Of a DNA stretch of 64,000 nt, positions 32,802 to 42,067 are shown one piece after another (the stretch's first letter is position 1; every line of letters starts with the position of its first letter). The position numbers and the translations under genes were made by a program. The notes below the pieces were generated by a model. That model was given only the letters and a program-made list of their open reading frames with translations, was not told where the DNA came from and made no database searches. Source of the stretch: CAWGYQ01 sp963817395 (lineage in GTDB: Bacteria; Acidobacteriota; Vicinamibacteria; Vicinamibacterales; CAVPJW01); contig CAWFOC010000012.1 of assembly GCA_963817395.1 (NCBI GenBank), forward strand, positions 62,001-126,000, in the 5' to 3' direction.

Positions 32802-33724
32802 GCGCCGAGATACCTGCGAAGAATCGGGGCGTAGGCGTCGATGCGGCGGTCGCGCAGAAACGGCCAGTTGCGCCGCGCCGTGTCAATCTCGGCCGGGTCG
32901 CACCGGGCGATCAGAACGGCTTCCTCGTCGCCGGCTTCGGCGAGATATCGGCCATACGGGTCGGCGATGAACGAGCGGCCGAAGAACTGCAGCCCTTCGG
33001 TACCTGGTTCGTCCTCGTAGCCGATGCGGTTCGGCGCCGCCACATACACGCCGTTCGCAATGGCATGCGAGCGCTGAATGGTGCGCCAGGCATCGATCTG
33101 CGCGGTGCCCCACTCGTCTCTTTCCGAGGGGTGCCAGCCGATGGCGGTCGGATAGAAGAGCACCTGCGCGCCCAGCAGGCTGGTGATGCGAGCGGCTTCC
33201 GGATACCACTGATCCCAGCAGATCAGCACACCAATCGTCGCGTACCGCGTGTTCCACACCTGGAATCCGCCCGGGCTGTCGCATGCCGGCGCGTCCTCGC
33301 CTTCGAGGCGGGCGTCGCCCGGCGTGAAGTAGTACTTTTCGTAGTAGAGCGGATCGTCGGGAATGTGCATCTTTCGGTAGACGCCGAGCAGACTGCCGTC
33401 GGCATCCACCACAGCGGCGGAGTTGCGATAGAGACCGGCAGCCTGCCGCTCGAACACCGGCACCACGAGCACGACGCCGAGCTCCTGCGCCAGCGCCTGC
33501 ATCGTATCGGTTGTCGGCCCCGGAACCGGCTCGGCGAGATCGAATCGATCGGGCTGCTGCGCCTTGCAGAAGTACGGCGCGTTGAAGAGCTCCTTCAGGC
33601 AGATGATCTGCGCGCCGCGGCCGGCCGCCGTACGGATGAGAGCCGAGGCGCGCGAGACGTTCTCCTTCGCGTCCCTGGTCGCGTGGTCCTGCACGACGGC
33701 AATCGTGAACGCCTGCGTCGTCAC
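32798..33724 (-). CDS. aguB: N-carbamoylputrescine amidase
   Basis: Nitrilase-superfamily enzyme that turns N-carbamoylputrescine into putrescine, carbon dioxide and ammonia. The 308-residue protein has the Glu-Lys-Cys triad: Glu45 (C-L-K-E-L-F), Lys118 (Y-R-K-M-H-I-P) and Cys169 (L-I-C-W-D-Q-W). The P-D-D-P-L-Y-Y-E-K-Y-Y-F segment after the lysine is characteristic of the carbamoylputrescine branch. First gene of the aguB-aguA pair. Together they supply polyamines from decarboxylated arginine; the arginine decarboxylase is not in view. Confidence 0.94.
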   Translation of the reverse strand: MTTQAFTIAVVQDHATRDAKENVSRASALIRTAAGRGAQIICLKELFNAPYFCKAQQPDRFDLAEPVPGPTTDTMQALAQELGVVLVVPVFERQAAGLYRNSAAVVDADGSLLGVYRKMHIPDDPLYYEKYYFTPGDARLEGEDAPACDSPGGFQVWNTRYATIGVLICWDQWYPEAARITSLLGAQVLFYPTAIGWHPSERDEWGTAQIDAWRTIQRSHAIANGVYVAAPNRIGYEDEPGTEGLQFFGRSFIADPYGRYLAEAGDEEAVLIARCDPAEIDTARRNWPFLRDRRIDAYAPILRRYLGA

Positions 33725-33859
33725 GACGTCCTGCTCCTTGGCCCTGAACGCTCCAACCCGTCGCGGTACACGGCGTCAGGCGCGAGCTTTGCTCCTCGAT
33801 CGACGCGATCATACTCCCAGCGGCGGCCTGACGTCGCACGGACGTCATCGCCGGCGCGA

Positions 33860-35010
33860 TCAGACGTAGAGGTGAAGCTGGATGAGGAAGATCTTGCTGA
33901 CGATGTCGCTCTGGCGGTTGCGATCGTGGTAGTAGGAGATGTTGACGTTCCAGTGCGTGCGCGGCAGCAGATCGGCCCCCACGAGCCACCGGACGAGGCC
34001 GGGTGATGTGCTCCCCGCGTCGGACCTCACCTGCGGCGACACCTTCAGCCACACGCCGCGGAAGACTTCGACCGAGGTCTCGTTGACGAACACATACGCG
34101 GTTTCGTCGGCGTCGTCGCGGAACTGTGCATCGAGCTGGTTCCACACCGAGAGCCAGGCAAGCGGAGCAAATCCGAACGCGATGCCTCCCGATCCGTTCT
34201 TGCGCCTCGAGGTCCGACGCGTCTCGGTAGATGCCGGACCCGACCAGCACCGCTCGAGGATTGATGTCGAACTGAAAACGTCCCGACGCCGTGAACGCCT
34301 GCCCGCCGTCGTCGTCGATGATCGAGTCGGCGCGGCCGGGACCCGCGGACAGCTGCACGAGATAACGATCGGCGGTCTGCGACATCTCGACCCCGTAGAT
34401 CTGATCGTACTGCTCGAAGCCAAGCAGGCTGCGGTTGTACGCCGTGTGGTCGGCAAAGCGAACGCCGTAGGCGGGAAGAAAGCGGCCGACGCGGAACCCG
34501 ATGCCCCGCTCGGGCTGCCGGGCCACCCAGTACTCGTACGAATCGACCTTCGCCTCTTCGACGGCCGTCTCCGGCTGCCGGCCGATCTCCCCGTAAGCCG
34601 TCCAGCCGTTCTTGCGAAACGCCGCGATGAGGTCGGCATTCATGAACAGGTTCCGGCTCGTCTTGGTGCCCGCCACCGAGTAGCGCAGGTGCGACGGCCT
34701 GAGCTCCAGGCCGAGCTGCACCGGCCCGAGCTTGTCGCCGAGCGCACCCCAGAGGAACGCCTCCTCGCCGGTGATGCCCGCGGTTCCCGCCGGATTCCGG
34801 CGCCGCCCGCCGCCCGGTGGTGGACAACTCCTCGCGCGACAGCGACCTCCCGTACGGCGTCAGCAGGCCGCCACCGGTCGGCGAGTAGTGACACGTCGAG
34901 CATCGCGTGTACTGACGGGCCAGGAACGTCGGCTCTGCATGAAGCGGAACGGGCGCCGTCAGGAATGCCAGCGCCGTGAGCACCAGCGCTCGCAGAGCGG
35001 CAACTCTCAT
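33860..35010 (-). CDS. Outer-membrane barrel-like protein with an N-terminal CxxCH haem site, two frameshifts
   Basis: A signal peptide (cut after L-H-A) leads to E-P-T-F-L-A-R-Q-Y-T-R-C-S-T-C-H, a c-type haem-binding motif at residues 37-41. This is followed by Y-S-P-T-G-G-G-L-L-T-P-Y-G-R. The remaining 300 or so residues alternate polar and hydrophobic positions like transmembrane beta strands (for example the R-Y-L-V-Q-L-S-A-G-P-G strand) and end L-H-L-Y-V. Shifts near 34797 and 34203 are repaired by dropping one base each. The start overlaps the YceI-like gene by ATGA, and a Rieske gene is upstream, so the three form one operon. Role inferred: electron transfer at the outer membrane. The exact family is not known to me. 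Confidence 0.65.
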
Positions 35011-35622
35011 TCGTGCCCTGCGGGACCCGCCGTCACCGTCGTGGCGACGAAGCTGATGAACGCCTGCACCTGGTTGCGGACGCCGACGCCCAGATACTGC
35101 GGGAGCGCGATCCCGAAGTCGCTGAGCACGACGGGGAAGCTCGCGTCGATGCGCCGCGACTCGCCGTCGCGCCGGATCGTCGCCTCGCCGCGAATCGATT
35201 TGGCAATGCCGTGGAGCAGCAGCGTGCCGCTGAAGTTCGTCCGGCCCTCGAAGGTCGCCGCGTCCTTGTCGGCGAGGATGATGTTGGACAGCACGGCGCG
35301 GTCGTAGCCGGCGCCTTTGTCCACTTCGAGGTAGTTCGCGCGCAGATGGCTGTTTCGAAGCTCGATGCCCGTATCGAGTGTTCTCAGATCGACCGCCAGC
35401 TCGCCGGTGAGCGGCATGGCTGGAGCGACGAACGCGAGGCTGCCGCTGAGGGCCGACGTCTTCGCCTCGAAGCTGCCACCCACCGTCATGGGACACACGA
35501 TGCGGACCGAGGCGGTGCCCACTTGCCAGCGAGGGCCATCGGCGAACACGCTCGACGGACCGAGCCAGGCAACGACACACGCCAGCACCGCCGCCCCCGA
35601 ACGGACGCGTGCGCGCGATCAC
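35007..35622 (-). CDS. YceI-like secreted lipocalin-fold protein
   Basis: After the signal peptide the protein has the YceI pattern: amphipathic strands with L-T-G-E-L-A-V-D-L-R-T-L-D-T-G-I-E-L-R-N near the middle and F-S-G-T-L-L-L-H-G-I afterward. YceI proteins bind isoprenoid chains such as quinones in a hydrophobic pocket. The clean frame starts at GTG 35588, which gives a signal peptide lacking its basic end. Dropping one base near 35607 connects it to GTG 35622 (M-I-A-R-T-R), a better leader. About 200 residues. It lies between the Rieske gene and the haem-barrel gene in one operon. Confidence 0.75.
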
Positions 35623-35678
35623 GATCGGTCATCCGGCGCCCGAAGCGGCCAGTCAGTCGCATGCGTCAGATCCGCGCG

Positions 35679-36173
35679 TCACACCGCAATCGTCAGCACG
35701 TTGTCGTCGAACTCGGTTGGGAACTGGCGCAACGAGGACGGCGCCGGACCATTCAACACCGTGCCATTCAGGCTGTACCGTGACCCGTGACAGGGACAGA
35801 CATAGTTCTGGCTCTGGAACCCCGTGACGATGCACGCCTCGTGCGTGCACGTCGCGGTGAGCGCGGTGAAGGCATTCTCCGCGGTATGCGCCACCAGAAA
35901 GCTCTGGCCCGATGCCCGCAGCAGCGCGGCGCTGCCGACGTTCGCAATGGGCGATCCCGAGTCGATGGTCAAGGTGATCGTGTTGTTGACGATGCTGCCT
36001 CCAATCGAGGGAAGCTGCGGCACGTTGGTGGGCGCGGCAGGGTTGCCGCCGCCACCGCCGCCGCAGCCCGGCAGCATGACTCCGAGTGCGGCAAGCGAAA
36101 CGGTCTGGCAGGCATGAACGCAGAACGTGCGCCGGGTCTGGCCCGGTGCGGAGATTTCGTCACTCGATTTCAC
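35679..36173 (-). CDS. Membrane-anchored Rieske [2Fe-2S] protein
   Basis: The 164-residue protein has both Rieske motifs, C109-T-H111 and C126-P-C128-H129. Extra cysteines 114 and 128 can form the disulfide seen in high-potential Rieske proteins. The N-terminus has a twin arginine (14-15) before a hydrophobic stretch, then L-P-G-C, a possible lipobox at Cys37, followed by poly-Gly. It should therefore be exported folded by Tat and anchored on the periplasmic face. GTG 36173 is preceded by GGAG at five bases. No cytochrome b gene is adjacent, so it is not a standard bc1 subunit here. It heads the operon with the YceI-like and haem-barrel genes. Confidence 0.88.
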   Translation of the reverse strand: MKSSDEISAPGQTRRTFCVHACQTVSLAALGVMLPGCGGGGGGNPAAPTNVPQLPSIGGSIVNNTITLTIDSGSPIANVGSAALLRASGQSFLVAHTAENAFTALTATCTHEACIVTGFQSQNYVCPCHGSRYSLNGTVLNGPAPSSLRQFPTEFDDNVLTIAV

Positions 36174-36447
36174 GTGGCTCCTCGTCAGCGCGACGCGTGG
36201 CTGGCAACCGCGCGCGATTGGCCAGGCGCTCAATTGAACACGCCCGGGCCGCCGACAGGGATGCAACCCATGTGCCCGGTGTCGCAAGACCGGCAGGCGA
36301 GCCGGATACTGCGCGCCGGACGAAACACTTGCGCGCGGTCTCGTCCCTCGCGGCGGACACCGTCGTCCGCGGAAAGCGACGGGCTGGACGGGCAGGAAAT
36401 TCGAGATACGAAAAATCGCTCTCGAATTGCGTCAAAGTGACGAGCTT

Positions 36448-36945
36448 CTACGACGCCTTGGCGTAGGTGATCGTCCGGGTCGTCGATCCGCCACCCGACT
36501 CGAGGTCGCGGAGGATGTTCAGCGTGCCGCCGTTCAGCGACAGCACGTCCCGGCCGAAGTTCATGCCCTTCTTGAAATGCAGGTGCAGAGAGGGCCCCTC
36601 CCAGTGCGCCCTCGTCTTGAGCGCATCGATATCGTCGGGCGGCGTGACCGTGAGCGTGTTATCGAGCTTGTAGACGGCCTTCGTCGATCCGGTCTGCACC
36701 GTCAGTTCGTTCGAGGTCTGCGTGATGACCACTGTTTTCGTCACGGCGCCAAACGCGTTTTCATCGTACACCGCGCCGCCGCCTCCTCCGCCGCCGGCAC
36801 CAGCGCCGGGACCGGCGGGCGGCGTCAGGGGCGGGTCGGTGACGTTGAGCGTCCACGTGCCGGAAAAGTTCGCAGGCCCCTGAGCGCCCGCCAGCGCCGG
36901 CAGCGCGAGACCGAACACGATCGCCAGGCGAACAAATCGCGTCAT
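36448..36945 (-). CDS. Secreted protein of unknown function
   Basis: A 165-residue protein with a signal peptide ending A-G-A, followed by N-F-S-G-T-W-T-L-N, a start shared by many small secreted acidobacterial proteins. A Gly-rich loop (residues about 45-60) and a beta-rich remainder follow. No catalytic motif is visible. GAGGAGG is placed well before ATG 36945, only 10 bases after the stop of the NHL-repeat gene, so the two form an operon. Confidence 0.7.
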   Translation of the reverse strand: MTRFVRLAIVFGLALPALAGAQGPANFSGTWTLNVTDPPLTPPAGPGAGAGGGGGGGAVYDENAFGAVTKTVVITQTSNELTVQTGSTKAVYKLDNTLTVTPPDDIDALKTRAHWEGPSLHLHFKKGMNFGRDVLSLNGGTLNILRDLESGGGSTTRTITYAKAS

Positions 36946-36955
36946 GATGTCCTCC

Positions 36956-38066
36956 TCAGCTCGTCGCCTTGGGCATGAGCGGCTGGGCCCGGAAGATCTT
37001 GGAGGGATCGGCAGCCCGGGCGCGGGCGGAACTTCTGCGGCCGTCCGCCGAAGACCTCCGCGGTATAGAGATTCCCCTCGGAGTCGGCGGAGAACTCGTG
37101 CACGGACCAGAAGAACCCTGGCAAGACGCCGTGCGTGCCCCAGCCGTAGAGGAACGTGCCGTTCAGATCGTATTTGAGCATCCGATCGAGCGGACCCGAG
37201 AACACCCAGAGATGATCGTCGGCGCCCACGCGCAGCGTGTACGGCGTGCGGATGTTGGGCCACAGGTCAAGGTGCTTGCCGTTCTCGTCGAAGACCTGCA
37301 CGCGATTGTTCGCCCGGTCGGCCACGTAGACGCGGCGGTTGCGGTCGGTGGCAATCGAGTGCGGCGTCCGGAACTGGCCGGGCTCGGTGCCGCGCGTGCC
37401 CCACGTCGCCAGATACTTGCCGTTCTTGTCGAACTTGACGACACGCGTGTTGCCGTATCCGTCGCTCACGAAGAAGGTGCCATCAGGGAGCCAGGCAATG
37501 TCGGTCGGCCGCTTGAAGTGCTTGTCGTCGTTGCCCGGCTCGTCGCGCTCGCCGAGCGTCATCACCAGCTTGCTGCCGTCGTTGGTGAACTTGAAGATCT
37601 GGTGGTGGATGTCGTCGACGACCCACACGTGACGCTGCGGATCGTAAGGGCTGATGAGCACCTGGTGCGGGCCCCGGCCATCGGCGAAGAGATGATCCCA
37701 CTGGGTCCACGACTCGGTCATGTTGCCCTGCGCGTCAACGACGACGATGCAGTTGCGGAACTCGGGGGTGGGGGTGGTGGCCTGCTGATTGAGCGAGCCC
37801 CACGACCCTGTGAAGTTCGCGGGGAGTTTGTCGGGCAGCTTCACCATGCCGCGATTGGCAATGAAGACGCGGTTCGGCGTCTCGGCGAAGATGCCGCCGG
37901 TCGAGCCCCAGATGTACCCGGGCTTGTCGGCGAAGGGCTTCGGCCATTTCTCGACGACGTCGTATGGCCCGGTGCGGTCGTCACCCCCTTTCTCCTGAAG
38001 CACGGCGGGCGCGGACAAGAGACCCACAGCGAAGACAGCCACCACGCTCAACAGGGGGGACCGCAT
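36956..38066 (-). CDS. Secreted NHL-repeat beta-propeller protein, one frameshift
   Basis: A signal peptide is followed by repeated units of the NHL type: H-V-W-V-V-D-D, P-T-D-I-A-W-L-P-D-G-T-F-F-V-S-D-G-Y-G, H-S-I-A-T-D and V-Y-V-A-D-R-A-N-N-R-V-Q-V-F. Five to six blades make a periplasmic propeller similar to the fold of peptidyl-amidoglycolate lyase, although enzyme activity is not shown. The frame changes near 37013; dropping one base gives P-R-P-G-A-D-P-S and an end at TGA 36956-36958. About 369 residues. AAGGAGG precedes ATG 38066, and a good promoter lies upstream. Confidence 0.82.
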
Positions 38067-38171
38067 TCGAACCTCCTTCAGTGAGCCGGGGCAGAGACTG
38101 GGGTGGATGACTCGAACGACGGAACCGGCTCGACCGTGACACGAGCGGCGGTCGAGCGTGTAGGTGCGGCC

Positions 38172-38201
38172 CTTATAGCAATCAGCGGTCGCGTCGGTCA
38201 A
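38172..38201 (-). promoter_or_regulatory. Promoter for the NHL-repeat operon
   Basis: On the minus strand TTGACC (38201-38196) and TATAAG (38177-38172) are separated by 18 bases, close to the housekeeping consensus. It would give a leader of about 100 bases before ATG 38066. Confidence 0.6.
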
Positions 38202-38350
38202 CCGGCCGCTGTTCGGCGTGCTGGCTCGTCCGTCGACAACCGAGGGGTCATGTCTTCATCGGTCCTTCATCGAAGCGCCCGGTGACTCGTTTGGCATAGG
38301 CAGAACCGCCTGCGTTGCGGTATTCTCCCAACTTCTGGAGGTGTGAGGCG

Positions 38351-39241
38351 ATGGAGCAGCAGAAAGCCAGCGATTTTCATCCTGAAGTACTCAGGCTCTT
38401 CGACAAATACGTGCACGGCGCCATCGACCGTCGTGGCTTTCTCGACGGCGCGAGCAGGTTCGCGGTCGGCGGCATGACCGCCGCGATGCTGCTCGACGCG
38501 CTCAACCCGAAGTTTGCCGAAGCGCAGCAGGTGCCGCCGACCGACTCGCGCCTGAAAATACAGAATCTCGAGTACGACTCGCCGCAGGGATCCGGCAAGA
38601 TGCGCGGCTACCTCGCGACTCCTGCGAAATCCACCGGGAAGCTGCCGGGTGTGCTCGTGGTCCACGAGAATCGCGGGCTCAACCCGCACATCGAGGACAT
38701 CGCCCGGCGCCTGGCTCTCGACAACTTCATAGCCTTCGCGCCCGACGCGCTGTTCCCGCTCGGCGGCTATCCCGGCGACGAGGACAAGGCGCGCGAGCTG
38801 TTCGGGAAGCTCGATCAGGCCAAGACCCGCGAGGATTTCGTGGCAGCCGCCAACGTGCTGAAGACCCGGCCGGATTGCACGGGCCGGATCGGCGCGGTGG
38901 GCTTCTGCTACGGCGGCGGCGTGGTCAACATGCTGGCGACGCGGCTGCCCGATCTCGCCGCAGCCGTGCCGTTCTACGGGAACCAGGTGCCCGCCGCCGA
39001 AGTGCCGAAGATCAAGGCGGCGCTGCTGATTCAGTACGCGGAGACCGACGAGCGGATCAACGCGGGCTGGCCGGCCTTCGAAGAGGCGCTCAAGGCCAAC
39101 AAGGTCAACTATCAGATGCATCAGTACCCGGGCACGCAGCACGGGTTCAACAACGATACGACACCGCGCTACAGCGCCGATGCTGCCAAGCTGGCATGGC
39201 AGCGGACGGTGGAGTTCTTCAACAAGACGCTTCGCACGTAG
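38351..39241 (+). CDS. Dienelactone hydrolase family protein with a Tat-like leader
   Basis: Alpha/beta hydrolase of 296 residues. The nucleophile is Cys186 in G-F-C-Y-G-G-G, the dienelactone hydrolase version of the elbow. The Asp is likely in the A-E-T-D-E-R-I region and the His in G-T-Q-H-G-F. Residues 27-28 are a twin Arg (D-R-R-G-F-L-D-G-A) followed by an Ala/Met/Leu-rich segment, so it is probably a periplasmic Tat substrate. ATG 38351 is preceded by GGAGG and GTGAGG; an in-frame ATG at 38315 has none. It is divergent from the NHL operon and ends in a very strong hairpin. Natural substrate unknown. Confidence 0.88.
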   Translation: MEQQKASDFHPEVLRLFDKYVHGAIDRRGFLDGASRFAVGGMTAAMLLDALNPKFAEAQQVPPTDSRLKIQNLEYDSPQGSGKMRGYLATPAKSTGKLPGVLVVHENRGLNPHIEDIARRLALDNFIAFAPDALFPLGGYPGDEDKARELFGKLDQAKTREDFVAAANVLKTRPDCTGRIGAVGFCYGGGVVNMLATRLPDLAAAVPFYGNQVPAAEVPKIKAALLIQYAETDERINAGWPAFEEALKANKVNYQMHQYPGTQHGFNNDTTPRYSADAAKLAWQRTVEFFNKTLRT

Positions 39242-39251
39242 CCGCAACTTC

Positions 39252-39285
39252 CCCGCACGCGCCCGGCCACACGGGCGCGTGCGGG
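39252..39285. terminator. Perfect 14-bp hairpin after the dienelactone hydrolase gene
   Basis: CCCGCACGCGCCCG (39252-39265) and CGGGCGCGTGCGGG (39272-39285) are exact reverse complements around a 6-base loop, 10 bases after the stop. There is no T run, so termination would rely on the stem or on Rho. Confidence 0.6.
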
Positions 39286-39318
39286 TGCAACACGTCCCGT
39301 CAGATCGATCGACCCGGA

Positions 39319-39324
39319 TATACT
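39319..39324 (+). promoter_or_regulatory. -10 box TATACT before the methyltransferase gene
   Basis: TATACT followed by a short T/C-rich stretch lies about 75 bases before the methyltransferase ATG, in an AT-richer patch right after the hairpin. No clear -35 box. Confidence 0.35.
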
Positions 39325-39397
39325 TTCTTTTTTGTCACGTGTCCCTTCGCACGGAGCGAATGGAGACCTGTGCCAGTCATCATCGGAGACGTCATCC

Positions 39398-40422
39398 ATG
39401 CAGCCACCAGCCACCATGCCCTCTCCCGAACGCATCTTCGACACGATGAACGCGTTCCACCGCTCCGCGGCCCTTCGCGCCGCGATCGAGCTCGATCTGT
39501 TCACGGCCATCGGCCAGGGCGCCGCCACGGTGCCGGCGCTCGCGCGCGGAACCGGCGCGTCGGAACGCGGCATCCGCATTCTCTGCGACTACCTGACCGT
39601 CATCGGTCTCCTGGAAAAGCACGGCGACGCCTACGCCGCGGCCGCCGACACGGCGTTCTTCCTCAATCGCCGCTCGCCGGCGTTCATCGGCACGGCCGTG
39701 CAGTTCCTGAACAACGAGTTCTCGCTCGCGGCCTACCGCGACGTGGCGACGGCCGTGCGCCAGGGCGGCACGGCGCTGTCCAGGTGACGGCTCCGTCGAT
39801 CCCAATCAGCCGGTGTGGGTCGAGTTCGCGCGCGGCATGGCGCCGCTCGTCAAGCCGTCGGCCATGTTCATCGCCGAATTGGCGCTCAGAGGGGTTCGGC
39901 CGGATGCGCCGCTCAAGGTGCTCGACATCGCCGCGGGACACGGGTTGTTCGGCATCGAGATCGCCAGCCGCCACCCCCGCGCCCAGGTCTACGCCGTGGA
40001 CTGGTCGGCAGTCCTCGAAGTGGCCACCGAAAACGCGGCGGCCGCCGGCGTGTCCGACCGTTACCATCTGGTGCCGGGAAGCGCGTTCGACGTGGAGCTC
40101 GGCTAGCGACTACGACGTCGCGCTGCTGACCAACTTCTTCCACCATTTCGATCGGGCCACGTGCATCGATCTGATGAAGAAGGTACGGGCGGCGCTCGGC
40201 GAGGGCGGTCGCGCCATCACGCTCGAGTTCGTGCCGAACGACGATCGCGTGTCGCCGCCGATCCCCGCGGCGTTCAGCTTCATCATGCTGAACACCACGC
40301 GCAGTGGAGACGCGTACACCTACGGCGAGCTCGAGGGGATGTTCACCGCGGCGGGATTTGCCACGAACGAGCTCCATCCCCTGCCCGGGTTCCCGCAGTC
40401 CGTGATTGTGTCGAAGGGATAG
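39398..40422 (+). CDS. SAM-dependent O-methyltransferase with dimerisation domain, two frameshifts
   Basis: N-terminal winged-helix dimerisation domain (A-A-L-R-A-A-I-E-L-D-L-F, then R-G-I-R-I-L-C-D-Y-L) and C-terminal class I methyltransferase domain with the SAM loop V-L-D-I-A-A-G-H-G-L-F-G. The L-L-T-N-F-F-H-H-F-D segment and T-L-E-F-V-P-N-D are typical of the small-molecule O-methyltransferase (hydroxyneurosporene/acetylserotonin-like) group. The frame changes near 39787 and 40104; dropping one base each gives G-S-D-Y-D-V-A-L-L at the second site. About 340 residues. The end overlaps the convergent membrane-protein gene by about 100 bases. Substrate unknown. Confidence 0.82.
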
Positions 40423-41096
40423 AGTGCACGCGCGCCGTGACGCGCGCCCCGGCTGATGAAGTGCCGATCGGCCCACGCCGCCCACGGCACGACGATCCAG
40501 CCGATCAGGGCGAACCAGGCAAGCATGCGCTCGTTCGGGGGCGGCGGCGACCAGGGGCCGAGCATCCACATCACCGTGCACAGCGCGACGAAGGACGCGA
40601 GCGCCGCGGTACCAACCCAGCTGCGGGGTCGCCGGACGCTCAAGTAAAGCGCCAGCCCCGCTACCCACATGGCGCCTTCGACGATGAAGGTCCCGGGAAT
40701 CGAATTCCACAGCGTGAGCCCGTAGCGTGGCGACGACCCGGGCCAGAGCGGCATGTCGGGCGCGTGGGTCACGTAGTCGAGCACCCAGTGGCTGATCACC
40801 AGCAGCACGACAAGCCTCGCCGCGCGCGGCTCGACGCCGCGCCACCGCGCGAGCCGGCCGAGCACCACACCCCACAGCACGACCATCAGCAGACTGTGCG
40901 ACCAGGGGTAGGAATCGAAGACGAGGTGCGTGAACTTCGTGGCGCCCGGCACCACGCGCACGTGTTCCAGGCCGAGGATGAGGAACACGGGCCACAGCAA
41001 GTCGAGCATCGTCGCCCCCGCCACGAACCAGGCGAGCGGCGCGGAACGGACGAGCCGCGTGCTCGCGAACGCGACGGCAAGGTGTCCGACGAACAT
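40320..41096 (-). CDS. Integral membrane protein resembling DUF457/YbcI-type hydrolases
   Basis: A 258-residue protein with about six hydrophobic segments. Histidines and aspartates sit at the positions expected for the membrane-bound metal-dependent hydrolase-like group: G-H-L-A-V-A near the start, an in-membrane M-L-D-L-L-W, W-S-H-S-L-L, and S-H-W-V-L-D. These could bind metal. The last 35 codons overlap the end of the opposite methyltransferase gene and look unlike a conserved tail, so the true stop may lie earlier if a base error is present. ATG 41096 is chosen over a TTG one codon upstream. Confidence 0.6.
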   Translation of the reverse strand: MFVGHLAVAFASTRLVRSAPLAWFVAGATMLDLLWPVFLILGLEHVRVVPGATKFTHLVFDSYPWSHSLLMVVLWGVVLGRLARWRGVEPRAARLVVLLVISHWVLDYVTHAPDMPLWPGSSPRYGLTLWNSIPGTFIVEGAMWVAGLALYLSVRRPRSWVGTAALASFVALCTVMWMLGPWSPPPPNERMLAWFALIGWIVVPWAAWADRHFISRGARHGARALYPFDTITDCGNPGRGWSSFVANPAAVNIPSSSP

Positions 41097-41121
41097 CAAT
41101 CAGCTCCGTTGCTCGATGCGG

Positions 41122-41700
41122 TCAGGCCGGCCTCAGAGACCGGAGGGCTTCGGCCCAGCGCCGGAGCTCGGCCAGCATGACGTCGGCGGCTTTCTCGTGC
41201 GCCTCGGTCGCCATGAAGGTCCCGGTGTCCTTGTCGATGTGCTGCGCGATGAACGGCACGATGACGGCTTCCGGCAGGGGCATCATCTTGAGCGCCGTCA
41301 CGATCAGCTTGGTCATCTGTACGGACCGAGTGCCGCCAGCCACCCCACCGTAGCTGACGAAGCCCACCGGCTTGTACGCCCACTCGTGCATCAGATAGTC
41401 GATCGCGTTGACGAGCGACGGAGGCGCGCCGTAGTTGTACTCCGGCGTGACGAACACGAAGGCATCGGCGCGATCCACACGCGCGCTCCAGGCCCTGGTG
41501 TGTGCGTACTGGTACTGCTTGAGCCGCGGATGCTTCGGTTCGTTGAACAGCGGCAGGTTCACCTCGGCCAGATCCACGAGATCCACCTCGAAGATGCCAC
41601 GCTGGACAGTGCGCTCGTGAAACCAGCGGCCGACGAGCGGGCCGACCCGAGTGGGGCGCGTGCTGGCGATGATGATGGCGAGCGATGGCAACGCGATCAT
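41122..41700 (-). CDS. NADPH-dependent FMN reductase family protein
   Basis: Flavodoxin-like fold of 192 residues. It has the FMN-phosphate loop I-I-A-S-T-R-P-T-R-V-G near the start, T-P-E-Y-N-Y-G-A-P-P-S-L-V-N-A-I-D in the middle, the family signature that stacks on the flavin, and S-Y-G-G-V-A-G-G-T-R-S. It reduces flavins, quinones or azo compounds with NAD(P)H. ATG 41700 overlaps the stop of the upstream DUF2834-like gene by ATGA. Confidence 0.9.
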   Translation of the reverse strand: MIALPSLAIIIASTRPTRVGPLVGRWFHERTVQRGIFEVDLVDLAEVNLPLFNEPKHPRLKQYQYAHTRAWSARVDRADAFVFVTPEYNYGAPPSLVNAIDYLMHEWAYKPVGFVSYGGVAGGTRSVQMTKLIVTALKMMPLPEAVIVPFIAQHIDKDTGTFMATEAHEKAADVMLAELRRWAEALRSLRPA

Positions 41701-42017
41701 CTCGACCCGATCTCGGTTTCGCGCATGTAGAGGAACAACGGAAGCCCGAGCGACACGCCAACGGCGAGATTCGCCACGATCGGCGCCCAGAGGTGCCTCA
41801 TGCCGATCCGCCGCCCTTCCACATACACGAACGCCCAGAGGACGATCGACGAAACGATGACGTCCATGCCGAAGAAGCCGCTGACGGGATTGGCGAACAG
41901 CTGCGCAAAGAACAGGCGCAGATCCAGGCCATGATCGCGAAGGAACGGCAGGAGTTGCCAGTACGGCAGGAGCGTGCCCAGCACGCACAACCGCAGGTAG
42001 ACGCTCTTCGGCTTCAT
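41697..42017 (-). CDS. DUF2834-like small membrane protein
   Basis: 106 residues with three hydrophobic segments: V-L-G-T-L-L-P-Y-W-Q near the N-terminus, then a segment with F-G-M-D-V-I-V-S-S-I-V-L-W, and a last helix before the L-Y-M-R-E tail. This order (P-Y..., then F..D...) matches the DUF2834 family, whose function is unknown. ATG 42017 has AAGGAG about nine bases upstream; a GTG three codons earlier lacks room for a binding site. Coupled to the flavin reductase gene by ATGA. Confidence 0.75.
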   Translation of the reverse strand: MKPKSVYLRLCVLGTLLPYWQLLPFLRDHGLDLRLFFAQLFANPVSGFFGMDVIVSSIVLWAFVYVEGRRIGMRHLWAPIVANLAVGVSLGLPLFLYMRETEIGSR

Positions 42018-42067
42018 ACGAGCCACTCCTTCGAGGGAACGACCAGCCCGCGGCGTCGGTCAGGCCA

